Below, piece after piece: positions 52,359 to 60,834 of a stretch of 64,000 nucleotides of DNA. Position numbers and translations under genes: made by a program. Source of the DNA: Acidobacteriaceae bacterium (GTDB lineage Bacteria > Acidobacteriota > Terriglobia > Terriglobales > Acidobacteriaceae); NCBI GenBank assembly GCA_035944135.1, contig DASZBM010000008.1, forward strand, positions 62,001 to 126,000. The letters run 5' to 3'. The notes beneath the pieces were generated by a model. That model was given only the letters and a program-made list of their open reading frames with translations. It was not told the origin of the DNA and ran no database searches. Positions within the stretch are counted from its first letter, which is position 1. Each line of letters begins with the position of its first letter.

Positions 52359-53675
52359 GTGAAACGTGCAGATCAGGACGGCGCTACGTCGGTCGCTGGG
52401 TGTGTATGTAGGTCTGGCTACGAAACCGAACACGTACGCGCTCATTGGGCCGTTCGTGCGCTGTTCCTCTGGGGACACCGAAGGCTGCTCTTCCGAGTGA
52501 CGGCGATCTCGCTCCTCCTCAGCGTCGCGCTCTGCTTTTTTGTGATTCCGAAACGTTACACGGCCGTCGCGAGCATGATGCCCCCGGACTCTGGCGGTTC
52601 GCCCGCGATGCTGCTGTCCGCACTCGCAGGGAAGGGAGGAATGGGCGCACTCGGCGGACTGGCCGCCAGCCTTCTCCATGACCACAACTCAACAGCTCTC
52701 TACATAGGCCTCTTGGAGAGCGGCACGATCGCCGATCACCTGATCGATCGTTTCGATCTAAGGAGGGTTTATCACAAGCGTTATTACATCGACGCAGCTA
52801 AACATCTCGCTCACGAAACGAAAATTACAGATGACAAGAAAAGCGGCATCATCACCATCAAGGTTGAGGACGCGGATCCTGCACGCGCTCGTGATCTCGC
52901 GCTTGCGTATCTTGAGGAACTCGATAAGCTCGTCAATCAGACCAGCACCTCTTCCGCGCGCCAGGAACGAATGTTCATCGAACGGCGGCTACAGTCCATC
53001 CAGAGCGATCTTGAGAATGCACAGATAGAACTTAGCGACTTCTCCAGCCGAAACACTACCGTCGACATCACTGCACAAACCCGCGCGATGGTGGATGTAG
53101 GGGCGCGCCTGCAGGGTGAGATTGTGGCTGAGCGATCCGGACTGGAATCGATGCGGCAGGTATACACCGATGACAATATTCGTGTGCGGGAAGCTGAGGC
53201 TCGAATCGGTGTCCTTCAGCGTGAACTCAACAAACTCGCCGGATCATCGTCTCCTGATGCATCCGCCGCGCTCCCGGAGCAGACCGCGGGTGAGCTCTAT
53301 CCTCCGTTGCGACAATTGCCGCGCCTCGCCGTTCGTTACGTGGATCTGTATCGGCGTGTGAAGGTACAGGAAGCGGTCTTTGAACTCCTCACGCAACAGT
53401 ACGAAATGTCCCGTATTGAGGAAGCCAAAGACATTCCCGTGGTGCGGGTTATCGACCCGCCGGGCATCCCCGAAAAGAAGTCCTTTCCTCCGCGAGTAAT
53501 TCTTAGCGCCGTGCTGACGTTCCTCGCTTTTGCAGCCGCATCTGCGCTTCTCCTGCTCAGGGAGCGTTGGGCAAACGTTGACAATGCCGATCCGCGCAAG
53601 AGGCTTGTCGATGCCATCACCGGTAGCATCGGTCGACGCAGTGCGCTCGCGCTGGTCGCAAAGGGCGCGCTATGA
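52359..53675 (+). CDS. Polysaccharide chain-length determinant (Wzz family)
   Basis: Inner-membrane co-polymerase of 438 residues setting exopolysaccharide chain length. Starts at GTG 52359. One membrane segment near residue 50 (AISLLLSVALCFFVI) precedes PKRYTAVASMMPPDS (the typical Wzz motif), then a long periplasmic coiled-coil with SARQERMFIERRLQSIQSDLE and the second membrane segment VILSAVLTFLAFAAASALLLL. The proline-rich VIDPPGIPEKKSFPPR before it is the family hallmark. No C-terminal BY-kinase domain is present. First gene of the exopolysaccharide operon. Confidence 0.92.
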   Translation: MKRADQDGATSVAGCVCRSGYETEHVRAHWAVRALFLWGHRRLLFRVTAISLLLSVALCFFVIPKRYTAVASMMPPDSGGSPAMLLSALAGKGGMGALGGLAASLLHDHNSTALYIGLLESGTIADHLIDRFDLRRVYHKRYYIDAAKHLAHETKITDDKKSGIITIKVEDADPARARDLALAYLEELDKLVNQTSTSSARQERMFIERRLQSIQSDLENAQIELSDFSSRNTTVDITAQTRAMVDVGARLQGEIVAERSGLESMRQVYTDDNIRVREAEARIGVLQRELNKLAGSSSPDASAALPEQTAGELYPPLRQLPRLAVRYVDLYRRVKVQEAVFELLTQQYEMSRIEEAKDIPVVRVIDPPGIPEKKSFPPRVILSAVLTFLAFAAASALLLLRERWANVDNADPRKRLVDAITGSIGRRSALALVAKGAL

Positions 53676-55000
53676 GAAAACATCTCACCAACGCAACCTT
53701 TGGCGTGCTGGACTATGTGTCCTATCCAGTCGCTATGCTGCTCGTCGCGCCGATTGTGCTTCGCAGACTGGGCGCGGCCGAATACGGTTTGTGGATTTTG
53801 TGCGCATCCGTCGTCAGTGCAGGCGGCATTCTTGCCTCGGGATTTTGTGACGCCGGAATGCAACGAATCGCACGGCTTCGCGGAGCGCAAAAGATCCATA
53901 CAGCAGCAGGCACAGTTCGTGCGCTCCTCACCATTAATCTCATCTCGGGAGCGCTGGTCGCCGTTCTCGTATGGTTTGCTGCGCCGATCGCGGCGAAGCA
54001 TGTCGCCGCCTATCACATCACTTCCATGGAGTGCGTGTATTCGCTTCGGATGAGTGGCACGTGGATCCTGCTCCGTGCTCTGGAAAGCGTCGGCGTCACA
54101 AGCCATCGAGCGTTCGAGGAGTATCGCGGGAGCGTTCAGATCAGCGTTGGTGTGAGACTCCTTACGCTTGCGGCTGCTGCATTGCTGGCGACGACCGGCT
54201 ATCGCGTGCCCGCGATTCTGATTGCCACCGGTGTCGCCCTTGCACTTGGAGTGTGGCTTCAGTTCCGCGGACTCCGCAAATACCTCGGCGACATATCCTT
54301 CCGACCTGCATTTGATCGCAAAGAACTTCGTCTGCTCGTGCGACCTGGAGTGTTTGTGTGGTTCCAGTCTGCATGCGGAGTCGTCTTTGGTCAGTTGGAC
54401 CGTATCTTGCTCGCGGTATCGTTCGGGGCCGCAGCGCTCGCTCCCTATGCGCTCTGTGTGCAGTTTGCAGCGCCGATCTTTGGTCTTTCAGCATCAGGTC
54501 TCCAGTTCCTCTTTCCTCTGATTTCGCGCAAAGCGCCCACTTTGTCATTGGAGGCGCTCCAGCAAATGATTGCCAAATCGTTTGCGCTTAATGTGCTCGT
54601 GGTGGCCGTTCCCTCCATTGTGTTGCTGGCGTTTGGGCGAAGTGTCATCCGCATTTGGGCTGGGTCAGCAATCAGTGAACAATCGCTGGCCATCCTCCCG
54701 GGCATCGTTTTTGGCACAGCCCTTTGGGCATTGGGTGTGACCGGCACGTACTCCATGCAGGCTCTCGGCCGCTTTCGCACAGCGGCTCTGTTGAATATCG
54801 GCGGGAGACTATGTGCCCTCTTTCTCCTTGTCTATCTTCTTCGCCATCGCGGAATCGAAGGCGTTGTTCTTGCAAGGGTCTTCTACGGAGCAACTGCACT
54901 TCTGGTCTATGTTCCGTTGCTTCGAGGGCTATGGCTATCTAGGATCGCGCAAACCTCCCCAGGTTATGCGGTGGGCAAAATGCAGGAGGGCCAGTCATGA
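53672..55000 (+). CDS. Wzx-type polysaccharide flippase
   Basis: Inner-membrane MOP-family protein of 442 residues with about 12 hydrophobic segments, starting by ATGA overlap with wzz. Conserved N-terminal GVLDYVSYPVAMLLVAPIVLRRLGAAEYGLW is typical of oligosaccharide flippases, and GQLDRILLAVSFGAAALAPYALC marks the middle. It would flip the lipid-linked repeat unit to the periplasm. The stop overlaps the GT4 start. Confidence 0.9.
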   Translation: MRKHLTNATFGVLDYVSYPVAMLLVAPIVLRRLGAAEYGLWILCASVVSAGGILASGFCDAGMQRIARLRGAQKIHTAAGTVRALLTINLISGALVAVLVWFAAPIAAKHVAAYHITSMECVYSLRMSGTWILLRALESVGVTSHRAFEEYRGSVQISVGVRLLTLAAAALLATTGYRVPAILIATGVALALGVWLQFRGLRKYLGDISFRPAFDRKELRLLVRPGVFVWFQSACGVVFGQLDRILLAVSFGAAALAPYALCVQFAAPIFGLSASGLQFLFPLISRKAPTLSLEALQQMIAKSFALNVLVVAVPSIVLLAFGRSVIRIWAGSAISEQSLAILPGIVFGTALWALGVTGTYSMQALGRFRTAALLNIGGRLCALFLLVYLLRHRGIEGVVLARVFYGATALLVYVPLLRGLWLSRIAQTSPGYAVGKMQEGQS

Positions 55001-56187
55001 AGATTCTCGTGACAGCCATTTCCTTCTCATCCAAGATCTCTGGCATCCAACGCCATGCGTTCAATCTTGTTCGTTGTCTCTTGGCTCACCCTCAGGTTTC
55101 CGCAGTTCATCTCGTCATCGCGTCATGGCAACAGGAGATGACAAAGAGTGCGGGGCTCACTCCTGACAGCCGGCTCCAGATACACATCGCGCACCTCGAG
55201 CCTGGCTCCATCAGTCGAAATGTCTGGCACTACCGTAGCCTTCCAAACCTCGCGAAGCATCTACAGCCCGATCTGATTCACCTCACCTATCCCATCCCGA
55301 TCGATGCGAACGCCCTTCCATGTCCAACCGTCCTCACGCTCCATGATCTGTATCCGTACGAGATTCCCTCCAACTTCCGCTTTCCCCAGGTCATTGTTAA
55401 TCGGCTTACACTGCGCCATTGTCTCCGCAATGTAGATGCTATTGCTTGTGTTTCAGATGTGACGCTTTTGCGTCTGAAGCAATTCGCACCCGAGCTTGTA
55501 TGGCGCAACGCCGTCCGCATCTACAACTGCGTCGAGTCGGCGGCCTCTCGCATGGGGAGCACGCCGTTGCCCGCGGTATCCGGAAAACCATTCCTCCTCT
55601 GCGTAGCGCAGCATCGACGCAACAAAAACATACCTTTACTTATCCGCGTATTTGGGTCTCTTCTCAGCCGAGGCGAAGTCCACGAGTCAACCAATCTCCT
55701 GATCGTCGGTATCACTGGACCTGAGACGGCGAGCATCCAGGAGATGGTCGCGCAACGCTCTTTGAACAAGCGGGTCTGTTTTCGCGACGGCCTGTCTGAC
55801 TCGGAGCTGCAGTGGTGCTATGAGCACTGCGACATGCTGCTGGTTCCCTCGACGACAGAAGGCTTTGGTCTGCCTGTCGCGGAAGGACTGCTGGCGGGCT
55901 GTAGAGTGGTGTGCTCCAACATACCGGCTCTTCGAGAAGTTGGCGGTGAACACTGTCGGTACTTCGATCTCGGTCAAGAAGAAGAACAATCCTTCGCAAA
56001 CGCAATCACCACGATTCTCAAACATCCGAAGCCACCTGCAATCAACTTGCCCCACCTGTCGGCTGAAGCCTTGGCCTCTGAGTATGTGGCTCTCTATCGA
56101 CAAGTAATCCAAAGGCCCTTCGCACAGATCGCATCCGAGCCGAACCACAGCGAATTGCGGGACGGCTCCGCATTACGGGGGGTGTGA
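54997..56187 (+). CDS. GT4-family glycosyltransferase
   Basis: Cytoplasmic GT-B glycosyltransferase of 396 residues. The N-terminal half has PDLIHLTYPIPI and TVLTLHDLYPYEIP; the C-terminal donor site has FLLCVAQHRRNKNIPLLI, VCFRDGLSDSELQWCYEHCDMLLVPSTTEGFGLPVAE with the EGFGLPVAE catalytic Glu pattern, and GCRVVCSNIPALREVGG. It adds one sugar of the exopolysaccharide repeat. Overlaps wzx before and the sugar-1-phosphate transferase after. Confidence 0.93.
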   Translation: MKILVTAISFSSKISGIQRHAFNLVRCLLAHPQVSAVHLVIASWQQEMTKSAGLTPDSRLQIHIAHLEPGSISRNVWHYRSLPNLAKHLQPDLIHLTYPIPIDANALPCPTVLTLHDLYPYEIPSNFRFPQVIVNRLTLRHCLRNVDAIACVSDVTLLRLKQFAPELVWRNAVRIYNCVESAASRMGSTPLPAVSGKPFLLCVAQHRRNKNIPLLIRVFGSLLSRGEVHESTNLLIVGITGPETASIQEMVAQRSLNKRVCFRDGLSDSELQWCYEHCDMLLVPSTTEGFGLPVAEGLLAGCRVVCSNIPALREVGGEHCRYFDLGQEEEQSFANAITTILKHPKPPAINLPHLSAEALASEYVALYRQVIQRPFAQIASEPNHSELRDGSALRGV

Positions 56188-57635
56188 ACGTGGCCGCGTC
56201 CGACTCCTGCGTTCCCAATCTCTGTGCAGATGTCACGGATTCGCATGCGAACGCCCGCGAAACTCCTCACGGCGGCCTTCTTGCCGGCATCGCGGCTACA
56301 TTGCGGCCATCGGCAGATCTTCTGTCGGCTGCGACCTGCACGTTCCTGATCTACAGCCTTTCCGGCATCGCACTCTCTCTACGGCAGCGAATGATAATGA
56401 GCATCGTTGTCGGAATCGTCGCCACATTTTCCCGTATCCAGCAGGAGGAATTATCCATCTCCAACTTGAATCAGATCCGCGAGACAGAGAGCGTCCTCCG
56501 CTCCACAGCCCTGTCGCAGTTGATTGTTCTCTCCGTCAATCTCGTACTCGGCATCCATCTTCGCGCGTGGACCTCCGCACTGTTTCTTTTCGCCATGGCA
56601 TCCTCCATGTTGGCGATGCGAGCCGGAATCACGCTCCTCCTCCGCCGGGTCCACAGGGCTGGTTACGGAGCGGCTCCTGTTGTCATCTACGGTCATCCCG
56701 ATACTACGAAGCAGATTGCAGCGGCCATGCTGCGCTCGCCCTCGTGCGGACTCCATCCGGCAGCCATCATCCACGACGAATCCGCTCATGCTGTGCACTG
56801 CATGTTCCGAGCCAAAGACGGCTTCTGCAGCTCAATTCCTATAAGCAGCGGTCCGCTGACATCGGCGAAGCTAAATTCGTTTCAGTGCAATCTGCTGATT
56901 CTCGCGGCGCCCCATCTCTCACAGGAGGAGATCGCGGTGACAGCCAACATCGCTCGCGAGTGCGGAGCCCCTGTTGGTATCCTTTCGGCGTCATCGGAGA
57001 GCGAAGAGCCTCTTGAACGGATTGAAATCGACGGGCTGCATCTGGTTACACGAACGCGCATGCTTTCGGCCGGGAATTCCGACCTCCTGAAGCGAGCTAT
57101 GGACATCTCAGTTGCGCTGTTCCTGATGATTGCTGGCCTGCCGATACTTCTATTCATCGCTGCGTGCATCAAGCTCGACTCGCGAGGTCCCGTGCTCTTC
57201 ATCCAGAAGCGCGTAGGCCGTAGCGGTGAGCTCTTCAATATTTTCAAGTTTCGTTCGATGCGCAGCGGCTCATCCATGTACGAGGCTTCGCCCACCGCGC
57301 CAACTGATCCCCGCATCACCAGGGTGGGCCGTATTCTTCGGCGTACCGGGCTCGATGAGACACCGCAACTCATCAATGTGCTGCTGGGCCAAATGTCTCT
57401 GGTCGGCCCCCGGCCGGAGATGCCCTTCCTCGTCGAGGGGCACATTCGCGCGCATCGACCGAGACTGCGAGCCATTCCTGGAATCACCGGTCTCTGGCAA
57501 TTGAGCACCGATCGGGCGTTTCCGATACATCAGAACACGCATTACGATCTCTACTACATTCGCAACCGTACTTGCTGGATGGATGCGGCGATTCTTCTCC
57601 ATACAATGCTGTTTGCTATGCGGGGCGGCATATGA
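56184..57635 (+). CDS. Polyprenyl-phosphate sugar-1-phosphate transferase (initiating)
   Basis: Inner-membrane enzyme of 483 residues starting at GTG 56184 (overlap GTGA). N-terminal membrane segments and a CoA-binding-like domain (about 160-285) precede the PglC/WbaP-type C-terminal catalytic region: LKRAMDISVALFLMIAG, VLFIQKRVGRSGELFNIFKFRSM, RVGRILRRTGLDETPQL and MSLVGPRPEMPFLV with conserved Asp-Glu and Pro-Arg-Pro. It attaches the first sugar-1-phosphate to undecaprenyl phosphate. Followed by wecG with an ATGA overlap. Confidence 0.92.
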   Translation: MNVAASDSCVPNLCADVTDSHANARETPHGGLLAGIAATLRPSADLLSAATCTFLIYSLSGIALSLRQRMIMSIVVGIVATFSRIQQEELSISNLNQIRETESVLRSTALSQLIVLSVNLVLGIHLRAWTSALFLFAMASSMLAMRAGITLLLRRVHRAGYGAAPVVIYGHPDTTKQIAAAMLRSPSCGLHPAAIIHDESAHAVHCMFRAKDGFCSSIPISSGPLTSAKLNSFQCNLLILAAPHLSQEEIAVTANIARECGAPVGILSASSESEEPLERIEIDGLHLVTRTRMLSAGNSDLLKRAMDISVALFLMIAGLPILLFIAACIKLDSRGPVLFIQKRVGRSGELFNIFKFRSMRSGSSMYEASPTAPTDPRITRVGRILRRTGLDETPQLINVLLGQMSLVGPRPEMPFLVEGHIRAHRPRLRAIPGITGLWQLSTDRAFPIHQNTHYDLYYIRNRTCWMDAAILLHTMLFAMRGGI

Positions 57636-58471
57636 AAAGCGACTCGACATGTGAAAGCGTGGTCGCACATCCGCATGTGAACGTGTTGGGCGTCGATGTC
57701 TCCGCCGTCAATATGGAAGCCGCTATCGATCTGGCAGCAAGGTGGATCGCTACAGGACGGAGCGGCTACATCTGCATGAGTGGTGTTCATGGCGTGATGG
57801 AAGCACAGTCCAACCTGCAACTTGGACAGATTCTCAACAACGCCGTTATCAATGCTCCCGATGGCATGCCCATGTCCTGGATCGGATGGTTGCGCGGACA
57901 CGCGCAGATGGACCGTGTTTATGGTCCAGACTTCATGACAAACGTGTGCAGACTTTCAATCAGCAAAGGGTATCGCCATTATTTGTATGGTGGTCAGCCA
58001 GGTGTAGCGCAATCAGTCAAGAATGCATTGGAGGAGCGCTGCCCGGGCTTGCAGATTGTTGGCATCTTTTGCCCGCCGTTCAGGCCTCTCAGCCGAGAAG
58101 AGGAAGACGCCTTTTTCGACGACGTATGGCATGCAAAGCCTGACGTCCTCTGGGTGGGTTTGAGCACGCCAAAGCAGGAGTGCTTCATGGGCAAGTACGT
58201 GGAACGCCTCGGTGTGCCGCTCCTGATTGGTGTCGGCGCGGCCTTTGATTTCCATGCAGGACGGATTCACGACGCACCTGGATGGATCAAGCGTTTAGGG
58301 CTCCAGTGGCTGCATCGACTGCTACAGGAACCGAGGCGTCTCTGGCAACGTTATCTACTCAACAACCCTGTCTTTCTCTGGAAGATCGCGCTACAACTCC
58401 TCAATCTGCGGAGCTACGAACATGAGAGTCCGCCTGCGCCGAAAGCAGCGCCCTCCACGACAAACTCGTGA
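57632..58471 (+). CDS. WecG/TagA/CpsF-family glycosyltransferase
   Basis: Glycosyltransferase of 279 residues, start ATG 57632 overlapping the previous stop. Motifs: VNVLGVDVSAVNMEAAI, NAPDGMPMSWIG, RVYGPDFM, LYGGQPGVAQ, WVGLSTPKQECFM and IGVGAAFDFHAGRIHDAPGWIKRLGLQWLHRL, all characteristic of the WecG family. Adds a ManNAc-uronate- or similar sugar to a lipid-linked acceptor. The downstream promoter array starts inside its last codons. Confidence 0.93.
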   Translation: MKSDSTCESVVAHPHVNVLGVDVSAVNMEAAIDLAARWIATGRSGYICMSGVHGVMEAQSNLQLGQILNNAVINAPDGMPMSWIGWLRGHAQMDRVYGPDFMTNVCRLSISKGYRHYLYGGQPGVAQSVKNALEERCPGLQIVGIFCPPFRPLSREEEDAFFDDVWHAKPDVLWVGLSTPKQECFMGKYVERLGVPLLIGVGAAFDFHAGRIHDAPGWIKRLGLQWLHRLLQEPRRLWQRYLLNNPVFLWKIALQLLNLRSYEHESPPAPKAAPSTTNS

Positions 58472-58495
58472 CAATTTCCAAACCCACAGATGACA
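58458..58495 (+). promoter_or_regulatory. Pho-box-like array upstream of the cupredoxin gene
   Basis: CGACA (58458), TGACA (58469) and TGACA (58491) are in an 11-bp register, with the third position (58480) degenerate. It overlaps the wecG stop and lies about 92 bp before the cupredoxin ATG, giving the redox genes and wzy-like gene their own regulated promoter. Confidence 0.6.
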
Positions 58496-58587
58496 AATCG
58501 TTCTCGTCACACTAGTTATCGTGAACCTGACCTGAACATATGTACCCAGGCAGATTCATTTGCATGAATCTATGAGGGAGAGAACTG

Positions 58588-58950
58588 ATGAAGCCGAAGT
58601 ACATTCTGATGTCATTGCTCATGATTGGATTGGTCATTGCGCCCTCGACATGGAACGGCCGCGCGCAAGAGTCGCCGCGGCGGATAGAGATCACGGCTAC
58701 GAAGTTCAAGTTCGATCCATCGGAGATCACCGTCAAGAAGGGACAGCCGGTTGTCCTTGTCATCAAAAGTGCCGACGTAGCACACGGTCTGCGCTTTCGC
58801 GAGCTCAATCTGAATGTGAAGGTTGGCAAGGGTGGAACCGCGGAGATGCCGTTTACGCCGGACAAGACCGGCGACTTCGTCGGCCACTGCTCCGTCTTCT
58901 GTGGCTCGGGTCATGGTGAGATGACTCTGACAATGCACGTGGTGGAATGA
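58588..58950 (+). CDS. Exported CuA-type cupredoxin (COX2-like)
   Basis: Exported copper protein of 120 residues with a signal peptide (cleavage near NGRAQ). The fold matches the soluble domain of cytochrome oxidase subunit II. Copper ligands are H66 in DVAHGL, C101, C105, H109 and M112 in GHCSVFCGSGHGEM, the CuA pattern C-x3-C-x3-H-x2-M (the usual Glu between is V). No oxidase subunit I is near. It is followed after 1 bp by a cytochrome c gene, suggesting a periplasmic electron shuttle. Its place inside an exopolysaccharide operon is unusual. Confidence 0.9.
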   Translation: MKPKYILMSLLMIGLVIAPSTWNGRAQESPRRIEITATKFKFDPSEITVKKGQPVVLVIKSADVAHGLRFRELNLNVKVGKGGTAEMPFTPDKTGDFVGHCSVFCGSGHGEMTLTMHVVE

Positions 58951-58951
58951 C

Positions 58952-59422
58952 GTGTCCCCAACTTTCCGCTGCACCATCACGCTTGCACTGCTTGGCATAA
59001 TCGGGTGCAAGGCCACGCCTCCGGGGAAGGCCGAGAAAGGGATCATGAGTTTTTCGAAGCACCACTTCCTCATAGGCAACAAGAATCAGAAAAATCCGCT
59101 CCCCGACAACCATGACACCTGGAATGACGGCAAAGAAGCGTTCTCGCATTATTGTGTCGCGTGCCATGGCATGGACGGTCAGAACACAGGTGTCCCATTC
59201 GTCGATCACATCTCGCCGCCGATCCCTTCGCTCGCCTCAAAGAATGTACAAAGCTACACAGACGGCCAGCTCAAGTGGATTCTCGATAACGGCATCTGGC
59301 CATCTGGCATGCCCGGATCCAAGGGAACTCTCAGCGACGATGAGCTCTGGTCCATCGTCGTGTTCCTGCGGCATCTTCCACCAGCCGGCAGTCAGGGACC
59401 TCCCGACATCTATACCCACTGA
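58952..59422 (+). CDS. Lipoprotein c-type cytochrome
   Basis: Exported lipoprotein of 156 residues starting at GTG 58952. Lipobox LLGIIGC with Cys19; mature part is a single class I heme domain: C68-V-A-C71-H72 (YCVACHGMDGQ) and axial Met in WPSGMPG (M120), with WSIVVFLRHLP at the end. It is adjacent to the CuA protein, so the pair may pass electrons to an unknown terminal acceptor. It ends 5 bp before the wzy-like gene. Confidence 0.9.
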   Translation: MSPTFRCTITLALLGIIGCKATPPGKAEKGIMSFSKHHFLIGNKNQKNPLPDNHDTWNDGKEAFSHYCVACHGMDGQNTGVPFVDHISPPIPSLASKNVQSYTDGQLKWILDNGIWPSGMPGSKGTLSDDELWSIVVFLRHLPPAGSQGPPDIYTH

Positions 59423-59427
59423 CCGCT

Positions 59428-60726
59428 GTGAGTGCATACGCGGTGGTAACTATGCCAGACGACATTCGCGACAGGAACGACACCATTGCAGCCGGTTCGG
59501 GGATCGCAGTTGTCGTCGGGTTCTTCTACGCGTTTCGACTCGCGATTACTATCTTGTCGATGAACCTGTTTGGAGCGGACTCGCAGGCGGGTTCGGCCAT
59601 ACGGTTAGGGTTACAGTTTCTTCTCTTGATCGCCGTTCTCTTCACATCGCTGGGCAGCACTCGAAAACTCCGCGGCCTTGTCAAAGTATCAAGTGTTCGA
59701 TGGGTGTTGCTCTTCCTCGCATTGTCCGGTTGCAGTTTGCTTTGGAGTCAAACCGCTTCCGCCGCCGCTTCAGCGCTCTATTGGTCCGCCACCACTGCTG
59801 ACGTTGCGATGGTACTTTTGCTACTCGGCGGCGGGAATGCGCCTCAAGTCGCGGCTTCGTTAATGAAGGGATTCATCTGGGGTGCAGTTGCCATCGCCTG
59901 CATCGCATGGTTGATGCCCACCCAGTACGATCTTCGTTTGGGAGACGAGACCTACTTCAATGCCAATTCGATTTGCAATGTGTGTGTATTCGGCATCTTC
60001 TTCGCCCAGTACCTCATGAGAACCAAACAGGCGAAGATGGGCGTCGTAACGTTCTTCCTCGTTCTCACAGCCCTTCGCAGCTTGAGCAAGTCCACGATTG
60101 CTGCTTTCCTCGTTGCTGGGACATATCTATTAATCCAGGATCGCGCGATAAGCCGCAGAAACAAGATGCTGCTGACGATCGCTGCGGTCGTCGTAATCCT
60201 GATGTTTTGGGGTTTGTTTGAGGCCTACTATGACTTCTACACAACCTATGGCAATCAAGCGGAGACACTCACGGGACGGACCGCAATCTGGCTCTATGTT
60301 GTCAACGCATTGCCCGAGCATCTCTTCATCGGGCATGGATTCGATTCCATGTGGAACGTAGTGCCCCCATTTGGAACCTTTGAAGCGCGCCATGCTGAGA
60401 ACGAGATCCTGGAGCAGCTGTACTCCTACGGAATTGCCGGCGTCGTGATCCTCTGCGGACTCTATGGCAGCCTCTATCGCAATATTCGACGATTCGCCGA
60501 TGCACGCTGGAGGACGATCGGTATCAGCGCGATATTGTTCGTCATCGTTCGTGGGATCGCAGAAGCGGAACCGTTTGATTTGCTGCTTCCGCTCTGGATG
60601 ATCGTACTGTTCAGCGTATTGCTCGACCATCCGGAAACCAGCGACTCAAGATGGTCAATCGAGTTGCAACCTCCGGCTCCAACGCTTACTACGGCAGTCA
60701 CGCAACCCGGCCTTCACCTGCCCTGA
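59428..60726 (+). CDS. O-antigen ligase/Wzy-like polymerase
   Basis: Polytopic membrane protein of 432 residues with about 10-11 hydrophobic segments. Starts at GTG 59428; ATG at MPDDIRD (59452) is an alternative. The large periplasmic loop contains GRTAIWLYVVNALPEHLFIGHGFDSMW and the following ARHAENEILEQLYSYGIAGV, the ligase/polymerase signature with GxGFxxxW and HN-type residues. It polymerises or ligates the repeat units. Last gene of the exopolysaccharide operon. Wzy and ligase cannot be separated by motif. Confidence 0.87.
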   Translation: MSAYAVVTMPDDIRDRNDTIAAGSGIAVVVGFFYAFRLAITILSMNLFGADSQAGSAIRLGLQFLLLIAVLFTSLGSTRKLRGLVKVSSVRWVLLFLALSGCSLLWSQTASAAASALYWSATTADVAMVLLLLGGGNAPQVAASLMKGFIWGAVAIACIAWLMPTQYDLRLGDETYFNANSICNVCVFGIFFAQYLMRTKQAKMGVVTFFLVLTALRSLSKSTIAAFLVAGTYLLIQDRAISRRNKMLLTIAAVVVILMFWGLFEAYYDFYTTYGNQAETLTGRTAIWLYVVNALPEHLFIGHGFDSMWNVVPPFGTFEARHAENEILEQLYSYGIAGVVILCGLYGSLYRNIRRFADARWRTIGISAILFVIVRGIAEAEPFDLLLPLWMIVLFSVLLDHPETSDSRWSIELQPPAPTLTTAVTQPGLHLP

Positions 60727-60749
60727 TTCCATTGCTGCAATTCCTCAAA

Positions 60750-60795
60750 TGTCACTCGATTGTCATTTGAGCAACTTTGTACTGACTCTTATACA
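60750..60795 (+). promoter_or_regulatory. Promoter of the response regulator gene with abutting Pho-box-like pair
   Basis: TGTCAC (60750) and TGTCAT (60761) are 11 bp apart and end directly before the -35 TTGAGC (60767-60772); a -10 TATACA (60790-60795) follows after 17 bases. This is the class II activator layout. Relative to its gene the repeats are TGTCA, opposite to the other sites, where the coding strand reads TGACA. Confidence 0.65.
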
Positions 60796-60834
60796 CTTCC
60801 TCGAACAGAATAGGAGCGGGAGGTCCGGTTCACT

